Shown here in pieces: positions 34,519 through 43,981 of a stretch of DNA of 64,000 nucleotides; the stretch's first letter is position 1; each line of letters begins with the position of its first letter. A program made the translations under genes and the position numbers. The stretch is taken from assembly GCF_900112195.1 (NCBI RefSeq), contig NZ_FOKR01000006.1, positions 1 through 64,000 of the forward strand, in the 5' to 3' direction. The DNA is from Butyrivibrio sp. YAB3001. Lineage in GTDB: Bacteria > Bacillota > Clostridia > Lachnospirales > Lachnospiraceae. The notes beneath the pieces are model-generated. The model had not been told where the DNA came from and searched no databases. It saw only the letters and a list, made by a program, of their open reading frames with translations.

Positions 34519-36390
34519 TTATTCAACTGTAACACTCTTTGCAAGGTTTCTTGGCTTATCAACATCAAGTCCCTTTGCAACTGATGTATAGTAACCAAGA
34601 AGCTGAAGAGGAATTATTGCAAGGCTTCCAATAAAGTGCTCATCAAGCTTAGGAACATATACAACAAAGTTGCACTGATCTTCAACATCATATTTGCCAT
34701 ATTCGGTAATTCCGGCAAGATAAGCACCGCGGCTCTTACACTCAACCATGTTGCTTATTGTCTTTTCATACAGTTCGCTCTGAGTAAGAACTCCGATAAC
34801 AAGTGTTCCTTCTTCAATCAGAGAAATTGTTCCATGCTTAAGCTCACCTGCTGCATAAGCCTCCGAATGAATATAGCTGATTTCCTTCATCTTAAGGCTT
34901 CCCTCAAGAGAAACTGCATAATCTATGCCACGTCCAATAAAGAAAATATCCTTTGCGTTGCAGAACTTTGAGGCAAACCACTGAATACGCTCTTTATCGC
35001 GAAGACATTCCTCCATTTTATCAGGAATAGACATAAGTTCCTGAATATAATAGTTGTACTGCTCTTTGTTTGAAAGTGACTTTCTCACCTTACCCATCTG
35101 CAATGCCAGAATGAAACCGCAGACAAGCTGACAGCTGTAAGCTTTTGTGGTAGCAACTGAAATCTCTGGACCAGCCATTGTGTACATTACATGGTCCGCT
35201 TCACGTGCAATTGAAGATCCAACCACGTTTACGATTGCAAGAGTCTTATATCCTTTTTCCTTAGCCATTCTAAGTGCAGCAAGTGAATCTGCCGTCTCAC
35301 CAGACTGCGAAATAACAACAACCAGTGTATTAGGCGCAAGTGATAACTTACGATAACGGAACTCTGAAGCCAGCTCACATCTCACTGAAATATCAGTAAA
35401 GTCCTCTATAACATACTGACATTCCATTCCAACATGCCATGCAGAACCGCAGGCAACAATACATACCTGCTGTATATTCTTAATATCTTCATCAGTCAGA
35501 CCAGTTTCTGAAAGATTTATTGTCTTACCGTGGATATACTTGTTTAGAGTATCTCTTACAACAGTGGGCTGCTCATGAATCTCTTTCATCATGAAGTGCT
35601 CAAATCCGCCTTTTTCAGCTGACTCTGCAGAAAAAGTAACTTCAGTGAGTTCCTTTTCAATGACATCACCATCAAGGTTATAGAAAGTTACATCACCTGC
35701 TGTAACCTTAGCCATCTCAAGATTTCCAATATAATAAACATTTCTTGTATGCTTAAGCATAGCAGGAACGTCTGATGCTATAAATGACTCAGCCTTGTTC
35801 ACTCCAATGATCATAGGTGAATCCTTACGTGCAACATATATCTCACCCGGATGATCTGCAAACATAACTTCAAGCGCATATGAACCGCGTACACGTACAA
35901 GTGTCTTGGCAATAGCATCTATAGGGCCAACATTATATTTCTTGTAGTAGTAATCCACAAGTTTAATAAGGACCTCTGTATCAGTCTGACTGTAAAATAA
36001 ATATCCGTGCTTGCCAAGTTTATCTTTTAATTCCTGGAAATTCTCTATGATTCCGTTATGTACTCCTACAACTTCTGACTCAACGGTTCCTGACGCTGAA
36101 CCTGCACAATTTCCTGAAACATGAGGATGTGCGTTTGTCTGAGAAGGTGCTCCATGAGTTGCCCATCTTGTATGACCAATTCCACAAGTACCTTTCAGTG
36201 CATTGCCGTTATCTGTTTTATTTGCAAGATTTATTAACTTTCCAACAGTCTTTACAACTTCTGCCGGCTCCTGTCCGTCTCTGACTGCCATTCCTGCAGA
36301 ATCGTAGCCTCTGTATTCAAGCTTTGACAGGCCCTCCAGCAAAATAGGTGCAGCCTGACGATGTCCAATATATCCTACTATTCCACACAT
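34519..36390 (-). CDS. glmS: Glutamine-fructose-6-phosphate aminotransferase
   Basis: GlmS makes glucosamine-6-phosphate, the first step to UDP-GlcNAc. After removal of Met the N-terminal cysteine of CGIVGYIGHRQAAP is the amidotransferase nucleophile. The two SIS domains show VACGSAWHVGMECQY and SQSGETADSLAALRMAKEKGY, and the C-terminus LAKSVTVE is canonical. I start at the ATG at 36390 with AGGAG six bases upstream; the longer frame from 36441 would bury the catalytic cysteine. Only 37 bases separate it from the previous gene, so there is no room for a glmS ribozyme. Its place inside an EPS locus may raise amino-sugar supply. Confidence 0.95.
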   Translation of the reverse strand: MCGIVGYIGHRQAAPILLEGLSKLEYRGYDSAGMAVRDGQEPAEVVKTVGKLINLANKTDNGNALKGTCGIGHTRWATHGAPSQTNAHPHVSGNCAGSASGTVESEVVGVHNGIIENFQELKDKLGKHGYLFYSQTDTEVLIKLVDYYYKKYNVGPIDAIAKTLVRVRGSYALEVMFADHPGEIYVARKDSPMIIGVNKAESFIASDVPAMLKHTRNVYYIGNLEMAKVTAGDVTFYNLDGDVIEKELTEVTFSAESAEKGGFEHFMMKEIHEQPTVVRDTLNKYIHGKTINLSETGLTDEDIKNIQQVCIVACGSAWHVGMECQYVIEDFTDISVRCELASEFRYRKLSLAPNTLVVVISQSGETADSLAALRMAKEKGYKTLAIVNVVGSSIAREADHVMYTMAGPEISVATTKAYSCQLVCGFILALQMGKVRKSLSNKEQYNYYIQELMSIPDKMEECLRDKERIQWFASKFCNAKDIFFIGRGIDYAVSLEGSLKMKEISYIHSEAYAAGELKHGTISLIEEGTLVIGVLTQSELYEKTISNMVECKSRGAYLAGITEYGKYDVEDQCNFVVYVPKLDEHFIGSLAIIPLQLLGYYTSVAKGLDVDKPRNLAKSVTVE

Positions 36391-36427
36391 GTTTTTTCTC
36401 CTAACTTCTATTACAATTAATTGTTGT

Positions 36428-37879
36428 TTAGTTATTCTCACCTTTTAACTTTTCCATTAAAAGGTAAAAGAAAAACTTGGTATTAGTAACAAAGTACCTC
36501 TTAAGTAATCTTTCCGGATTCTGAAATAATCTGAATAACCACTCAAATCCCATCTTCTGAATCCAGACAGGTGCTCTTTTTATAGTGCCGCCATGAAAAT
36601 CAAATCCGGCTCCAACTCCCATCATTACGCCATTTATCTTATCTTTATGGGCATTCATCCATTTTTCCTGCTTGGGTGCCCCAAGGCCAATCCAGACAAT
36701 ATCTGCTCCGGATTCATTTATTCTCCTGATATCTTCCTCGTCTTCCTCAGGATTGAGCTTCCTGAAGGGCGGTGAATACATTCCTCTGATATCAATTCCC
36801 GGATATTTTGCAAGAAGGTTCTTTCTGAGGGCTTCTATCGTTTCAGGAGAGGATCCATAAAAATAATGGGAAATCTTTCCATCCATGGTATTTTTAAACA
36901 TATGCTCCATAAAGTCAGGACCTGCAACTCTTTCTATTCCAATATTAGGTCCTTTCTTCTGCTGAAGCTTTGCTATCGGAGCACCATCTGCAAACACATA
37001 TGCCGCCCCGTTAAGTACATTCCTATATCCTATATCATCCTTAGCCATCACGGTAGTATGAACATTTGAAAAACAAATATATTGCCCGGAGAGCTTCTTT
37101 ATCTGTCTTATTACTGTAAGAACAGCCTCTTCAGTTCTCGCAACAGAAAAATTCACTCCGAATATCTGGCACTTTTCTTTGCGGACATATGACGGGATCA
37201 CAGCGAAACCATTTAATTCTGATATAATACCACTTCTTACGGTATAATCAAAGCTTTTAACTGACTGAAATGCTCTAACTCCCATTTCATCACAGATTTT
37301 AACACATTTTCTGACTTCTTCATCAGTTGCTTCATTTTGGATTATCATCACTATCTGATAATCTTTAGACCTTATCAGTCCCTTTAAGTCTGTATTATCT
37401 GAAAGTGGCAGTTCAACCTTTAATATATCTTCATCGCCAATCGCATAATACTTCTTTTTAAATACAAATCTGCAAAGCATTCTTGCCGCATAACCATATA
37501 TTACACTAAGCAGCATAAAAATGCCAAATACCACCCTTGATGTAAGAACATTTCTGTGAGTGATATAAAAATATATGACAAGAAGCGCTATCAGTATAAA
37601 CCTGCTTTTTATCAATAAAAGAAGATTTTCAATGGGATTCATCTCAAGAATCGATGATCTGTGCTGATCATAAAGCATGGAGATCATCATTTCAAATATG
37701 AATGCCGTTATCAGCATGGCTCCATATACTCCCATGCTCCTGTCAGCCCACATCATGATAGCACTGTATCTAATAAAAATTGCAGAAAAAAAAGCTGCCA
37801 CAACAGAGATTTCATCCGCAATAAGTGTACCTCTGTATGCCATGCTGTTAAGTTTGTACTGCGTGTACTTCGTTTTCAT
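36428..37879 (-). CDS. WecG/TagA/CpsF glycosyltransferase fused to a PGT-like membrane module
   Basis: A two-part protein of 483 residues. Residues 15-145 form four spans, followed to about residue 235 by a small cytoplasmic domain (IRSKDYQIVMIIQNEATDEEVRKC) like that in front of priming glycosylphosphotransferases. From about residue 240 to the end it is a GT26 enzyme: TTVMAKDDIGYRNVLNGA, FADGAPIAKL, ERVAGPDFMEHMF and VWIGLGAPKQEKWM. TagA-type enzymes add N-acetylmannosamine or similar to lipid-linked GlcNAc. The usual TagA is soluble and about 250 residues, so this is an extended form. It heads the EPS operon; its ribosome binding site is poor. Confidence 0.82.
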   Translation of the reverse strand: MKTKYTQYKLNSMAYRGTLIADEISVVAAFFSAIFIRYSAIMMWADRSMGVYGAMLITAFIFEMMISMLYDQHRSSILEMNPIENLLLLIKSRFILIALLVIYFYITHRNVLTSRVVFGIFMLLSVIYGYAARMLCRFVFKKKYYAIGDEDILKVELPLSDNTDLKGLIRSKDYQIVMIIQNEATDEEVRKCVKICDEMGVRAFQSVKSFDYTVRSGIISELNGFAVIPSYVRKEKCQIFGVNFSVARTEEAVLTVIRQIKKLSGQYICFSNVHTTVMAKDDIGYRNVLNGAAYVFADGAPIAKLQQKKGPNIGIERVAGPDFMEHMFKNTMDGKISHYFYGSSPETIEALRKNLLAKYPGIDIRGMYSPPFRKLNPEEDEEDIRRINESGADIVWIGLGAPKQEKWMNAHKDKINGVMMGVGAGFDFHGGTIKRAPVWIQKMGFEWLFRLFQNPERLLKRYFVTNTKFFFYLLMEKLKGENN

Positions 37880-37902
37880 CTATACTAATTTTCCAATCTA
37901 TG

Positions 37903-37951
37903 CACAAAAATAAAAATGGTATACTATCCCATTCACAGAACAGTATACCAT
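37903..37951 (-). terminator. Rho-independent terminator after gmd-fcl
   Basis: A 10-bp perfect stem (37916-37925 with 37942-37951), 16-base loop, then TTTTTATTTTTG on the minus strand. It closes the gmd-fcl unit and separates it from the EPS operon that begins at 37879. Confidence 0.85.
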
Positions 37952-37995
37952 AAAACCATTTATTTATCCTTTAATTTATTACATTTGCCTGTATA

Positions 37996-38940
37996 TTAGC
38001 GCTCAGCACGCATTGGATTGTTCAAAAAGTCTTCATAAGCAAGCCTGATACCATCATCAAGTTCTGTCTTGTAGGTCCAGCCAAGTCCTGCTGCCTTAGA
38101 TACATCAAGAAGCTTTCTTGGAGTTCCGTTTGGCTTTGTGGGATCCCAACGGATTTCGCCCGTATAACCTATTATGGAAGCAACTTTTTCTGTAAGTTCT
38201 TTGATTGTAAGTTCTTTTCCTGTTCCGGCATTTACTGTCTCATCGCCGCTGTAGTTATTCATAAGGAATACACACAGATTAGCAAGATCATCTACGTACA
38301 TAAACTCACGAAGTGGGCTTCCGTCACCCCAGCATGTTACATATGGAAGATTCTGTTCTTTCGCTTCATGGAATCTTCTGATAAGCGCAGGAAGAACATG
38401 CGAATGTGTAGGATGATAGTTATCATTTGGTCCATACAGATTGGTAGGCATAACTGAAATATAGTCTGTACCATACTGCTTATTCAGATATTCGCAGTAC
38501 TTAAGTCCTGAAATCTTTGCAAGAGCATATGCTTCATTTGTCTTCTCAAGCTCTGATGTAAGAAGGCAGTTCTCCTTCATTGGCTGAGGCGCCATTCTTG
38601 GATAGATACATGATGATCCAAGAAATTCAAGCTTCTTACAGCCATTTTTCCATGCCGCATGAATAACATTCATCTCAAGAATCATGTTTTCATACATAAA
38701 ATCTGCAAGTGCTTCAGAGTTACCCATGATTCCGCCAACTTTAGCAGCTGCAAGGAATACATATTCAGGCTTTTCTTTCTCAAAAAACTTCTCCACCTGA
38801 TCCTGTCTTGTGAGATCAAGTTCTTTATGTGTACGGGTTATAATATTCTCATAGCCCTGTTTGTTTAATTCTCTGACAATCGCTGAGCCAACCATTCCTC
38901 TGTGACCTGCGACGTAAATCTTAGCATTCTTTTCCATCAT
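37996..38940 (-). CDS. fcl: GDP-L-fucose synthase
   Basis: A short-chain dehydrogenase of 314 residues that epimerises and reduces GDP-4-keto-6-deoxymannose to GDP-L-fucose with NADPH. It has the nucleotide-binding [14 protein letters not shown], the catalytic pair in [13 protein letters not shown], and the family motifs [21 protein letters not shown] and [16 protein letters not shown]. It starts 20 bases after gmd and forms a two-gene unit with it. The product feeds fucosyl transfer in the surface glycan loci on either side. Confidence 0.95.
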   Translation of the reverse strand: MMEKNAKIYVAGHRGMVGSAIVRELNKQGYENIITRTHKELDLTRQDQVEKFFEKEKPEYVFLAAAKVGGIMGNSEALADFMYENMILEMNVIHAAWKNGCKKLEFLGSSCIYPRMAPQPMKENCLLTSELEKTNEAYALAKISGLKYCEYLNKQYGTDYISVMPTNLYGPNDNYHPTHSHVLPALIRRFHEAKEQNLPYVTCWGDGSPLREFMYVDDLANLCVFLMNNYSGDETVNAGTGKELTIKELTEKVASIIGYTGEIRWDPTKPNGTPRKLLDVSKAAGLGWTYKTELDDGIRLAYEDFLNNPMRAER

Positions 38941-38960
38941 TACAAACCTCTGTATATAAA

Positions 38961-40052
38961 TTACTTATCAATACCTTTTTCAAGGAATTCTGCAAGATTG
39001 AACTTAACATGCTCATTAGCTCTCTCTACAGCAACCTTCTTCATATCATGCTCAACCATGATTCTTACAAGGTCTTCAAATGATGTTGTCTGTGGATTCC
39101 AATGAAGCTTTTCTTTTGCCTTAGTAGGATCACCCCAAAGATTAACAACGTCTGTAGGTCTGTAGAAATCAGGAGATACTTCAACCAGTACCTTTCCTGT
39201 TGCCTTGTCATAACCCTTCTCGTCAGCGCCTTCGCCTCTGAACTCAAGCTCTATTCCTGCATAATGGAATGCAAGCTGTGCAAACTCACGAACAGAATGC
39301 TGAACACCAGTAGCGATAACAAAGTCTTCAGGCTTGTCGTTCTGCAATATGAGCCACATACACTCAACATAATCCTTAGCATAGCCCCAGTCACGAAGAC
39401 TTGAAAGATTTCCAAGATAAAGCTTATCCTGCTTGCCCTGAGCTATTCTGCTGGCAGCAAGAGTAATCTTTCTGGTAACGAATGTCTCGCCACGTCTCTC
39501 TGACTCATGGTTGAAAAGAATTCCTGAGCAGCAGAACATGTTATATGCCTCTCTGTATTCCTTCACAATCCAGTATCCGTAAAGCTTTGCTACTGCATAT
39601 GGGCTATATGGGTGGAATGGAGTCTTTTCATTCTGAGGAACTTCCTCAACCTTTCCATATAACTCAGAAGTTGATGCCTGATAAATTCTGCAGGTTTCAG
39701 CAAGTCCGCAAAGTCTTACTGCTTCAAGCACTCTAAGCACGCCTGTAGCATCAACATCAGCAGTAAATTCAGGTGAGTCAAAAGAAACCTGAACGTGAGA
39801 CTGTGCTGCAAGATTGTATATTTCATCAGGGCGAACCTTTGAAACCACCCCAAGAATACTCATTGAATCACCAAGATCTCCATAATGTAAATGGAATCCC
39901 GGATGTCCTTCAAGATGAGCAATTCTTTCTCTGTAATCAACTGATGATCTACGGATAATTCCGTGAACATCATAACCTTTCTCTAATAAAAACTCAGCAA
40001 GATATGAACCGTCCTGACCTGTAATACCAGTAATAAGTGCTTTCTTTGCCAT
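38961..40052 (-). CDS. gmd: GDP-mannose 4,6-dehydratase
   Basis: An extended SDR of 363 residues that converts GDP-mannose to GDP-4-keto-6-deoxymannose. The opening [25 protein letters not shown] is diagnostic, followed by the catalytic [10 protein letters not shown] and [13 protein letters not shown]. The ATG at 40052 is chosen because GAGAGGA lies six to seven bases upstream; an in-frame start at 40085 adds eleven unconserved residues. A TATAAT is present about 45 bases upstream on the minus strand with no good -35, which would suit activation by the divergent AraC regulator (inference). Confidence 0.95.
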   Translation of the reverse strand: MAKKALITGITGQDGSYLAEFLLEKGYDVHGIIRRSSVDYRERIAHLEGHPGFHLHYGDLGDSMSILGVVSKVRPDEIYNLAAQSHVQVSFDSPEFTADVDATGVLRVLEAVRLCGLAETCRIYQASTSELYGKVEEVPQNEKTPFHPYSPYAVAKLYGYWIVKEYREAYNMFCCSGILFNHESERRGETFVTRKITLAASRIAQGKQDKLYLGNLSSLRDWGYAKDYVECMWLILQNDKPEDFVIATGVQHSVREFAQLAFHYAGIELEFRGEGADEKGYDKATGKVLVEVSPDFYRPTDVVNLWGDPTKAKEKLHWNPQTTSFEDLVRIMVEHDMKKVAVERANEHVKFNLAEFLEKGIDK

Positions 40053-40076
40053 ATTTTGTCCTCTCAAAATAAAAAC

Positions 40077-40151
40077 TATTTGCATATTTCGTATTTATTA
40101 TATTTGTGAAGATTAACTTAATAAATTCACTTTCTTGATTTTTATTTGCAT
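40077..40151. promoter_or_regulatory. Direct repeat in the gmd / AraC divergent region
   Basis: TATTTGCAT occurs at 40077-40085 and again, in the same orientation, at 40143-40151, 66 bases apart. AraC-type regulators often bind direct repeats, and these flank the likely gmd promoter. The match is nine bases in AT-rich DNA, so it is only a candidate operator. Confidence 0.3.
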
Positions 40152-40155
40152 TATC

Positions 40156-40184
40156 TTGACAAACATTTTATATTAGTAATATAT
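40156..40184 (+). promoter_or_regulatory. Candidate promoter of the AraC-family gene
   Basis: A perfect TTGACA at 40156-40161 and ATATAT at 40179-40184, 17 bases apart, stand about 40 bases before the regulator's ATG (40225). AGGA at 40214-40217 is the ribosome binding site. Confidence 0.5.
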
Positions 40185-40224
40185 GAAATATCATCAAAAC
40201 AAATGCTAAAGATAGGATAAAGCA

Positions 40225-41088
40225 ATGGAAAAAGGACAGTTATTCCAAGGTGAATTTGTATTATCAAACAGAACAGTCTATACCCCTTCCGAGTTTGCCC
40301 GTTCAAATCTCTTCTACCTTCAGGAAATAGGCACACTAAAGGCCAAGAAGCCCCACACCAGCAAAAGACAGAATCTTGACTCCTTCTTATTTTTTTATGT
40401 AAAAGAAGGTAGTGGTTTCCTGGAATATAAAGGAAAAGAATACACTGTGAAAACAGGTGACTGTGTTTTTATAAATTGCAAAGAACCCTACTCCCACAGA
40501 ACATCAGAGGATCTTTGGGCACTAGAATGGATCCATTTTAACAGTGAAAGCCTACTCCCTATTTATTTGAAATACGTTGAAAGAGGCGGCCAGCCTGTCT
40601 TTTCCCCCGGAAATCTTAGTCAGGCAGAAAAAATATGGAACGACATAAGCCTGGTAGCCAAATCAAACGACTATATAAAAGACATAAGGATAAATGAGTT
40701 TTTATCAAGCCTTGTTACTTTCCTTATGAGTTTTAGCTGGAATCCCGAAGCAGAACAGCTTTCCAACTCCGCCAAGGCAATTCCGGCTCTTAAAGATTAT
40801 CTTGATACTCATTATAAAGAAAAAATAACTTTGGATAATCTTGCCGAAATATTTTTAATTAACAAATATACACTTTCACGTGGATTTAAAGAACAGTTCG
40901 GCACCTCGATAATCAATTATCTACTTATAACACGCATAACACACGCCAAACAGATGCTCAGATTTACTGATGATTCGATAGAAGTAATAGGGAACAACTG
41001 CGGAATTGCTCCCCTCTATTATTTTTCAAGAATTTTCAAACAAATAGAGGGCATAAGCCCTCTGGAATACAGACAACAGTGGAAATGA
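40225..41088 (+). CDS. AraC-family transcriptional regulator with cupin domain
   Basis: A 287-residue regulator. The N-terminal part is a sugar-sensing cupin (GSGFLEYKGKEYTVKTGDCVFINC). The C-terminal 100 residues are two helix-turn-helix units: ITLDNLAEIFLINKYTLSRGFKEQFGTS and IEVIGNNCGIAPLYYFSRIFKQIEGISPLEYRQQW, the latter with the AraC signature. It is divergent from gmd-fcl and most likely controls it in response to a sugar or sugar metabolite (inference). Its stop codon directly abuts the stop of the next, convergent gene. Confidence 0.88.
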   Translation: MEKGQLFQGEFVLSNRTVYTPSEFARSNLFYLQEIGTLKAKKPHTSKRQNLDSFLFFYVKEGSGFLEYKGKEYTVKTGDCVFINCKEPYSHRTSEDLWALEWIHFNSESLLPIYLKYVERGGQPVFSPGNLSQAEKIWNDISLVAKSNDYIKDIRINEFLSSLVTFLMSFSWNPEAEQLSNSAKAIPALKDYLDTHYKEKITLDNLAEIFLINKYTLSRGFKEQFGTSIINYLLITRITHAKQMLRFTDDSIEVIGNNCGIAPLYYFSRIFKQIEGISPLEYRQQWK

Positions 41089-41532
41089 TCACCTAAACTC
41101 ACAAGCAATGAAAGTCTCTCCATTATCATTGCAATAGTAGGCTATTCCAACATAACTAAATGATTGTCTCACAAGATTAGCATAATGCTTAGAGCTAAGT
41201 GTCCAGGCCAGAACAACATTCTCGGGTTTCTGCTGATTATAGTTTATGGCATGCGCAAGATTCTCGCCATTTGTAAGCGATGAAACCGTACTCCAGGCTT
41301 TGCCATTGGGTCTTGTATGTGAGAAACTCACAGAACACTCCTGTGCTCTGATCGCAGCCACATCCGAAAGATCCTGATCCCATATAAATGCATCGAGACC
41401 TGCTTCCTGCCTTACACTATTCATGTAAGCAAGAACATCTTCCTCATTAGAAGCACTTGAATCAAGTGGTGTCCAAAATATGCCGGCAATAAATATGATT
41501 GCCGCAGACAACCATAAAATAGCCTTTTTCAT
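41089..41532 (-). CDS. Secreted CAP/SCP-domain protein (YkwD-like)
   Basis: A secreted protein of 147 residues: a signal peptide (MKKAILWLSAAIIFIAGIFW) followed by a single CAP domain. Motifs are LAYMNSVRQEAGLDAF-like (ending in the family's RxxxGL), CSVSFSHTRPNGKAWS with a conserved histidine, GENLAHA and SKHYANLV. Bacterial CAP proteins are extracellular and of poorly known function; lipid, metal or wall binding has been proposed. It is shorter than YkwD of Bacillus because it has no N-terminal repeat. The 168-base gap upstream (41533-41700) is very AT-rich with no clear promoter. Confidence 0.82.
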   Translation of the reverse strand: MKKAILWLSAAIIFIAGIFWTPLDSSASNEEDVLAYMNSVRQEAGLDAFIWDQDLSDVAAIRAQECSVSFSHTRPNGKAWSTVSSLTNGENLAHAINYNQQKPENVVLAWTLSSKHYANLVRQSFSYVGIAYYCNDNGETFIACEFR

Positions 41533-41700
41533 AATATCGCCCCCTCAGCAGATTGCATAATCACTTTACTAAATACCGTCAATTATCAACCTACTTTTAT
41601 GATACTTCTTTTAAGGGACGATAACCCATATATTAATTCTTTTTAATAGGTTTTTATAAATATTTTATATTTTTTCGATAATTTTTATAATGTTTTATCA

Positions 41701-43494
41701 TTATGGAATTGACATAAAGCCGTCTTTTATTCCACTTCCAATCATAATCATTTTTTCACTCATATCCATAGTTGAAGAAGGGAATGGCTTATATCCCACC
41801 TTGTCACCCTCAGTCGGATAATAAAACACAGTATTACCAACCTTAAAGGTATCAACTTCATAATCCCCGTAATCCTGCTGAACAAGCAGATTATCAGAAT
41901 TAAACCTTGGATAATCATATTTGACAACATTTACAGCTTTATAAACAAACCACACAGCAAAAAGAACTAAAGACACTCTTAAAATCACTTTTGCAAGACT
42001 TCCTTCACTGTCCAAAGTGTTATAAGCTTTTATCAGAAGTCTTCCTATTATGATTGCAAACGTCAGACATACATAAACTTCGCCATACCTGATAAGTGGT
42101 GCTGAAAACAACCAGAATATCAGACAAGCAATCATTGTTCCGCTAAGTGTCAGAAAATCAGCATATTTTACCATGCTTCTGTTCTTAAGTTTCAATACTT
42201 TTCCACTGGTCTTAGAGTTTTCTGCAGCTGCTGTAACAAAGAAATATACAATGCATCCAATATAAATAACAATCGATATCATATCCAGGATGATCATTAT
42301 TTTATTAAATCCATGAATACTGTTAAACCAGTTGACAATCCACTCTTTGAAAGGAACATCTGCAAAAGCAGCAACATCATTATAGCCTCTGCCAAATGTC
42401 CTGATCTCTTTTGCATCGTACTGAGCTACACCCTTTGGTATTTTCCATATAACTTTAAACAGATCAATACCGGTTACAGGGTATACCAGCCACCCCGAGA
42501 TTATTACATTTCTTATAATAAATGGCATAACTATCACAATTGCCATAAGAACAGAGAAGCCAAATGCCTTCTTTTTCTTTTTATCACTATTTGAAAAAAG
42601 CTGATATATAGGAATAGCTGACAAAAGAAGTATAGGAGCAGCAGATAACTTTATCGTCACTGCATATACTCCAAGAAGCGCCAGCATAATATATGGCAGG
42701 TACGAACGAATATGCCTTACATTCATATCAAGCCACTGTATAAAGATATAAAACACAATTGTAGATAAGAAATAATCCGATGCAGGCGCAACCATTTCAT
42801 CATAAATCGTAAAAAGATAATATATCGCCATGATCCTGGCAAAATCAGAAAGAATCGGCTGACCTCTTCTGACAATATCTTTCAGGTCAAGACATTTCCA
42901 GGCAAGGAGAAGCGCAAAAAAGCCCGCCATACAATGAAAAGAACGCCCAGTCAAAAAGCTAAAACTGTAAAGTGCTGAAAGTGCAAATGACGAACTGTTA
43001 TAAGCCAGACGAACATGGAGATTACCAAGCCCCTTAACCACTCCGTAATTCTCAATCCAGTGTATTGCCTGTGCATGATAAAGGTCAGAATCATAATGCA
43101 TGATTCCGTGTGACGCACCATAAGCCATTATAAGAAAAACAAGAAGATAATACTTGCCCTCTCTTCTGGCAAACAGAATTCTTAATAATTCGCCACAATC
43201 TTCTTTTAGTTCATCTCTGTAATAGACTGCAATAACAGCGCACACTGCTATCAGAAGCATATTTGCTGCAAGTCCAACTCCTGATATAAGGCTAAAAAGC
43301 TGTGCATATACCGTATTTACGACGATACCGGCAATGATATAGCTTTCCCTATAATGAGGAGCATACTTTTTATACCCCGCCCTGCCTTTTTGTACCTGCA
43401 TACAATCCAAAGATGTTACAAATTTAAGAAAGGCAAGACCGGTTAAATAGGTTGTTGCAATAACATATATCCATATCAGCACAACAGTTGCCAT
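41701..43494 (-). CDS. LIC_10190-type multi-pass membrane protein
   Basis: A 597-residue membrane protein with about thirteen spans and a short soluble tail. The loop YDSDLYHAQAIHWIENYGVVKGLGNLHVRLAYNSSSF is characteristic of LIC_10190-like membrane proteins, which look like GT-C transferases but are uncharacterised. It follows YuiD after eight bases and RfbD before that, so it may use rhamnose-related or lipid-linked donors (inference). No terminator with a clear T-run follows the stop; a 6-bp stem (ATAATG/CATTAT) overlaps it. Confidence 0.72.
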   Translation of the reverse strand: MATVVLIWIYVIATTYLTGLAFLKFVTSLDCMQVQKGRAGYKKYAPHYRESYIIAGIVVNTVYAQLFSLISGVGLAANMLLIAVCAVIAVYYRDELKEDCGELLRILFARREGKYYLLVFLIMAYGASHGIMHYDSDLYHAQAIHWIENYGVVKGLGNLHVRLAYNSSSFALSALYSFSFLTGRSFHCMAGFFALLLAWKCLDLKDIVRRGQPILSDFARIMAIYYLFTIYDEMVAPASDYFLSTIVFYIFIQWLDMNVRHIRSYLPYIMLALLGVYAVTIKLSAAPILLLSAIPIYQLFSNSDKKKKKAFGFSVLMAIVIVMPFIIRNVIISGWLVYPVTGIDLFKVIWKIPKGVAQYDAKEIRTFGRGYNDVAAFADVPFKEWIVNWFNSIHGFNKIMIILDMISIVIYIGCIVYFFVTAAAENSKTSGKVLKLKNRSMVKYADFLTLSGTMIACLIFWLFSAPLIRYGEVYVCLTFAIIIGRLLIKAYNTLDSEGSLAKVILRVSLVLFAVWFVYKAVNVVKYDYPRFNSDNLLVQQDYGDYEVDTFKVGNTVFYYPTEGDKVGYKPFPSSTMDMSEKMIMIGSGIKDGFMSIP

Positions 43495-43502
43495 GTATTA
43501 TG

Positions 43503-43964
43503 TTACCCCCAAATGCCACAGACAATTACTCCAACAAGCACTCCGAGAAGTGCGCCAAAGCATACCTGAAGTGGAGTATGTCCTACAAATTCTTTTAATT
43601 TTTCTTCAGCAGGAATATCACTGTCTAACTTCTGGAACCATTCCATCATATTATTGATAACTTTTGCCTGTATTCCGGTTTCTCTCCTGACTCCCATAGC
43701 ATCATGCATAACTATGAGTGCAAGCACACCGGAGATTGCAAACTCAAAACTGGCTGCACTGTAATAAAATAGTGTTGAAGTAACAAGCGCCATAACAGTT
43801 GCAGAATGTGAACTGGGCATTCCACCATCGCCCAATAGCCTTTCCGGATCAAAGGTTTTGTTTACCAGCACAAACAGAATCGTCTTCAATATCTGTGCTG
43901 AAAGCCATCCAAAAAATGCAGCAATAAGAATCTTATTATTCAATAAATCATTAAAAAATTGCAT
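43503..43964 (-). CDS. Divergent PAP2-family protein (YuiD-like)
   Basis: A small membrane protein of 153 residues with three to four spans. The motif GDGGMPSSHSATVMAL, with the PSSHSA of PAP2 phosphatases, and MHDAMGVRRETGIQAKVIN identify the YuiD family. PAP2 relatives dephosphorylate lipid phosphates such as undecaprenyl diphosphate; for this divergent group the reaction is not established. It lies between rfbD (17 bases) and the LIC_10190-like gene (8 bases), so a role in recycling the lipid carrier of a glycan is plausible. Confidence 0.88.
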   Translation of the reverse strand: MQFFNDLLNNKILIAAFFGWLSAQILKTILFVLVNKTFDPERLLGDGGMPSSHSATVMALVTSTLFYYSAASFEFAISGVLALIVMHDAMGVRRETGIQAKVINNMMEWFQKLDSDIPAEEKLKEFVGHTPLQVCFGALLGVLVGVIVCGIWG

Positions 43965-43981
43965 AAAAGCTTCCCCAATAA

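Noticed and set aside
36391..36427. glmS ribozyme
   Set aside because: The gap is 37 bases, too short for the roughly 150-base ribozyme, and no such fold is apparent.
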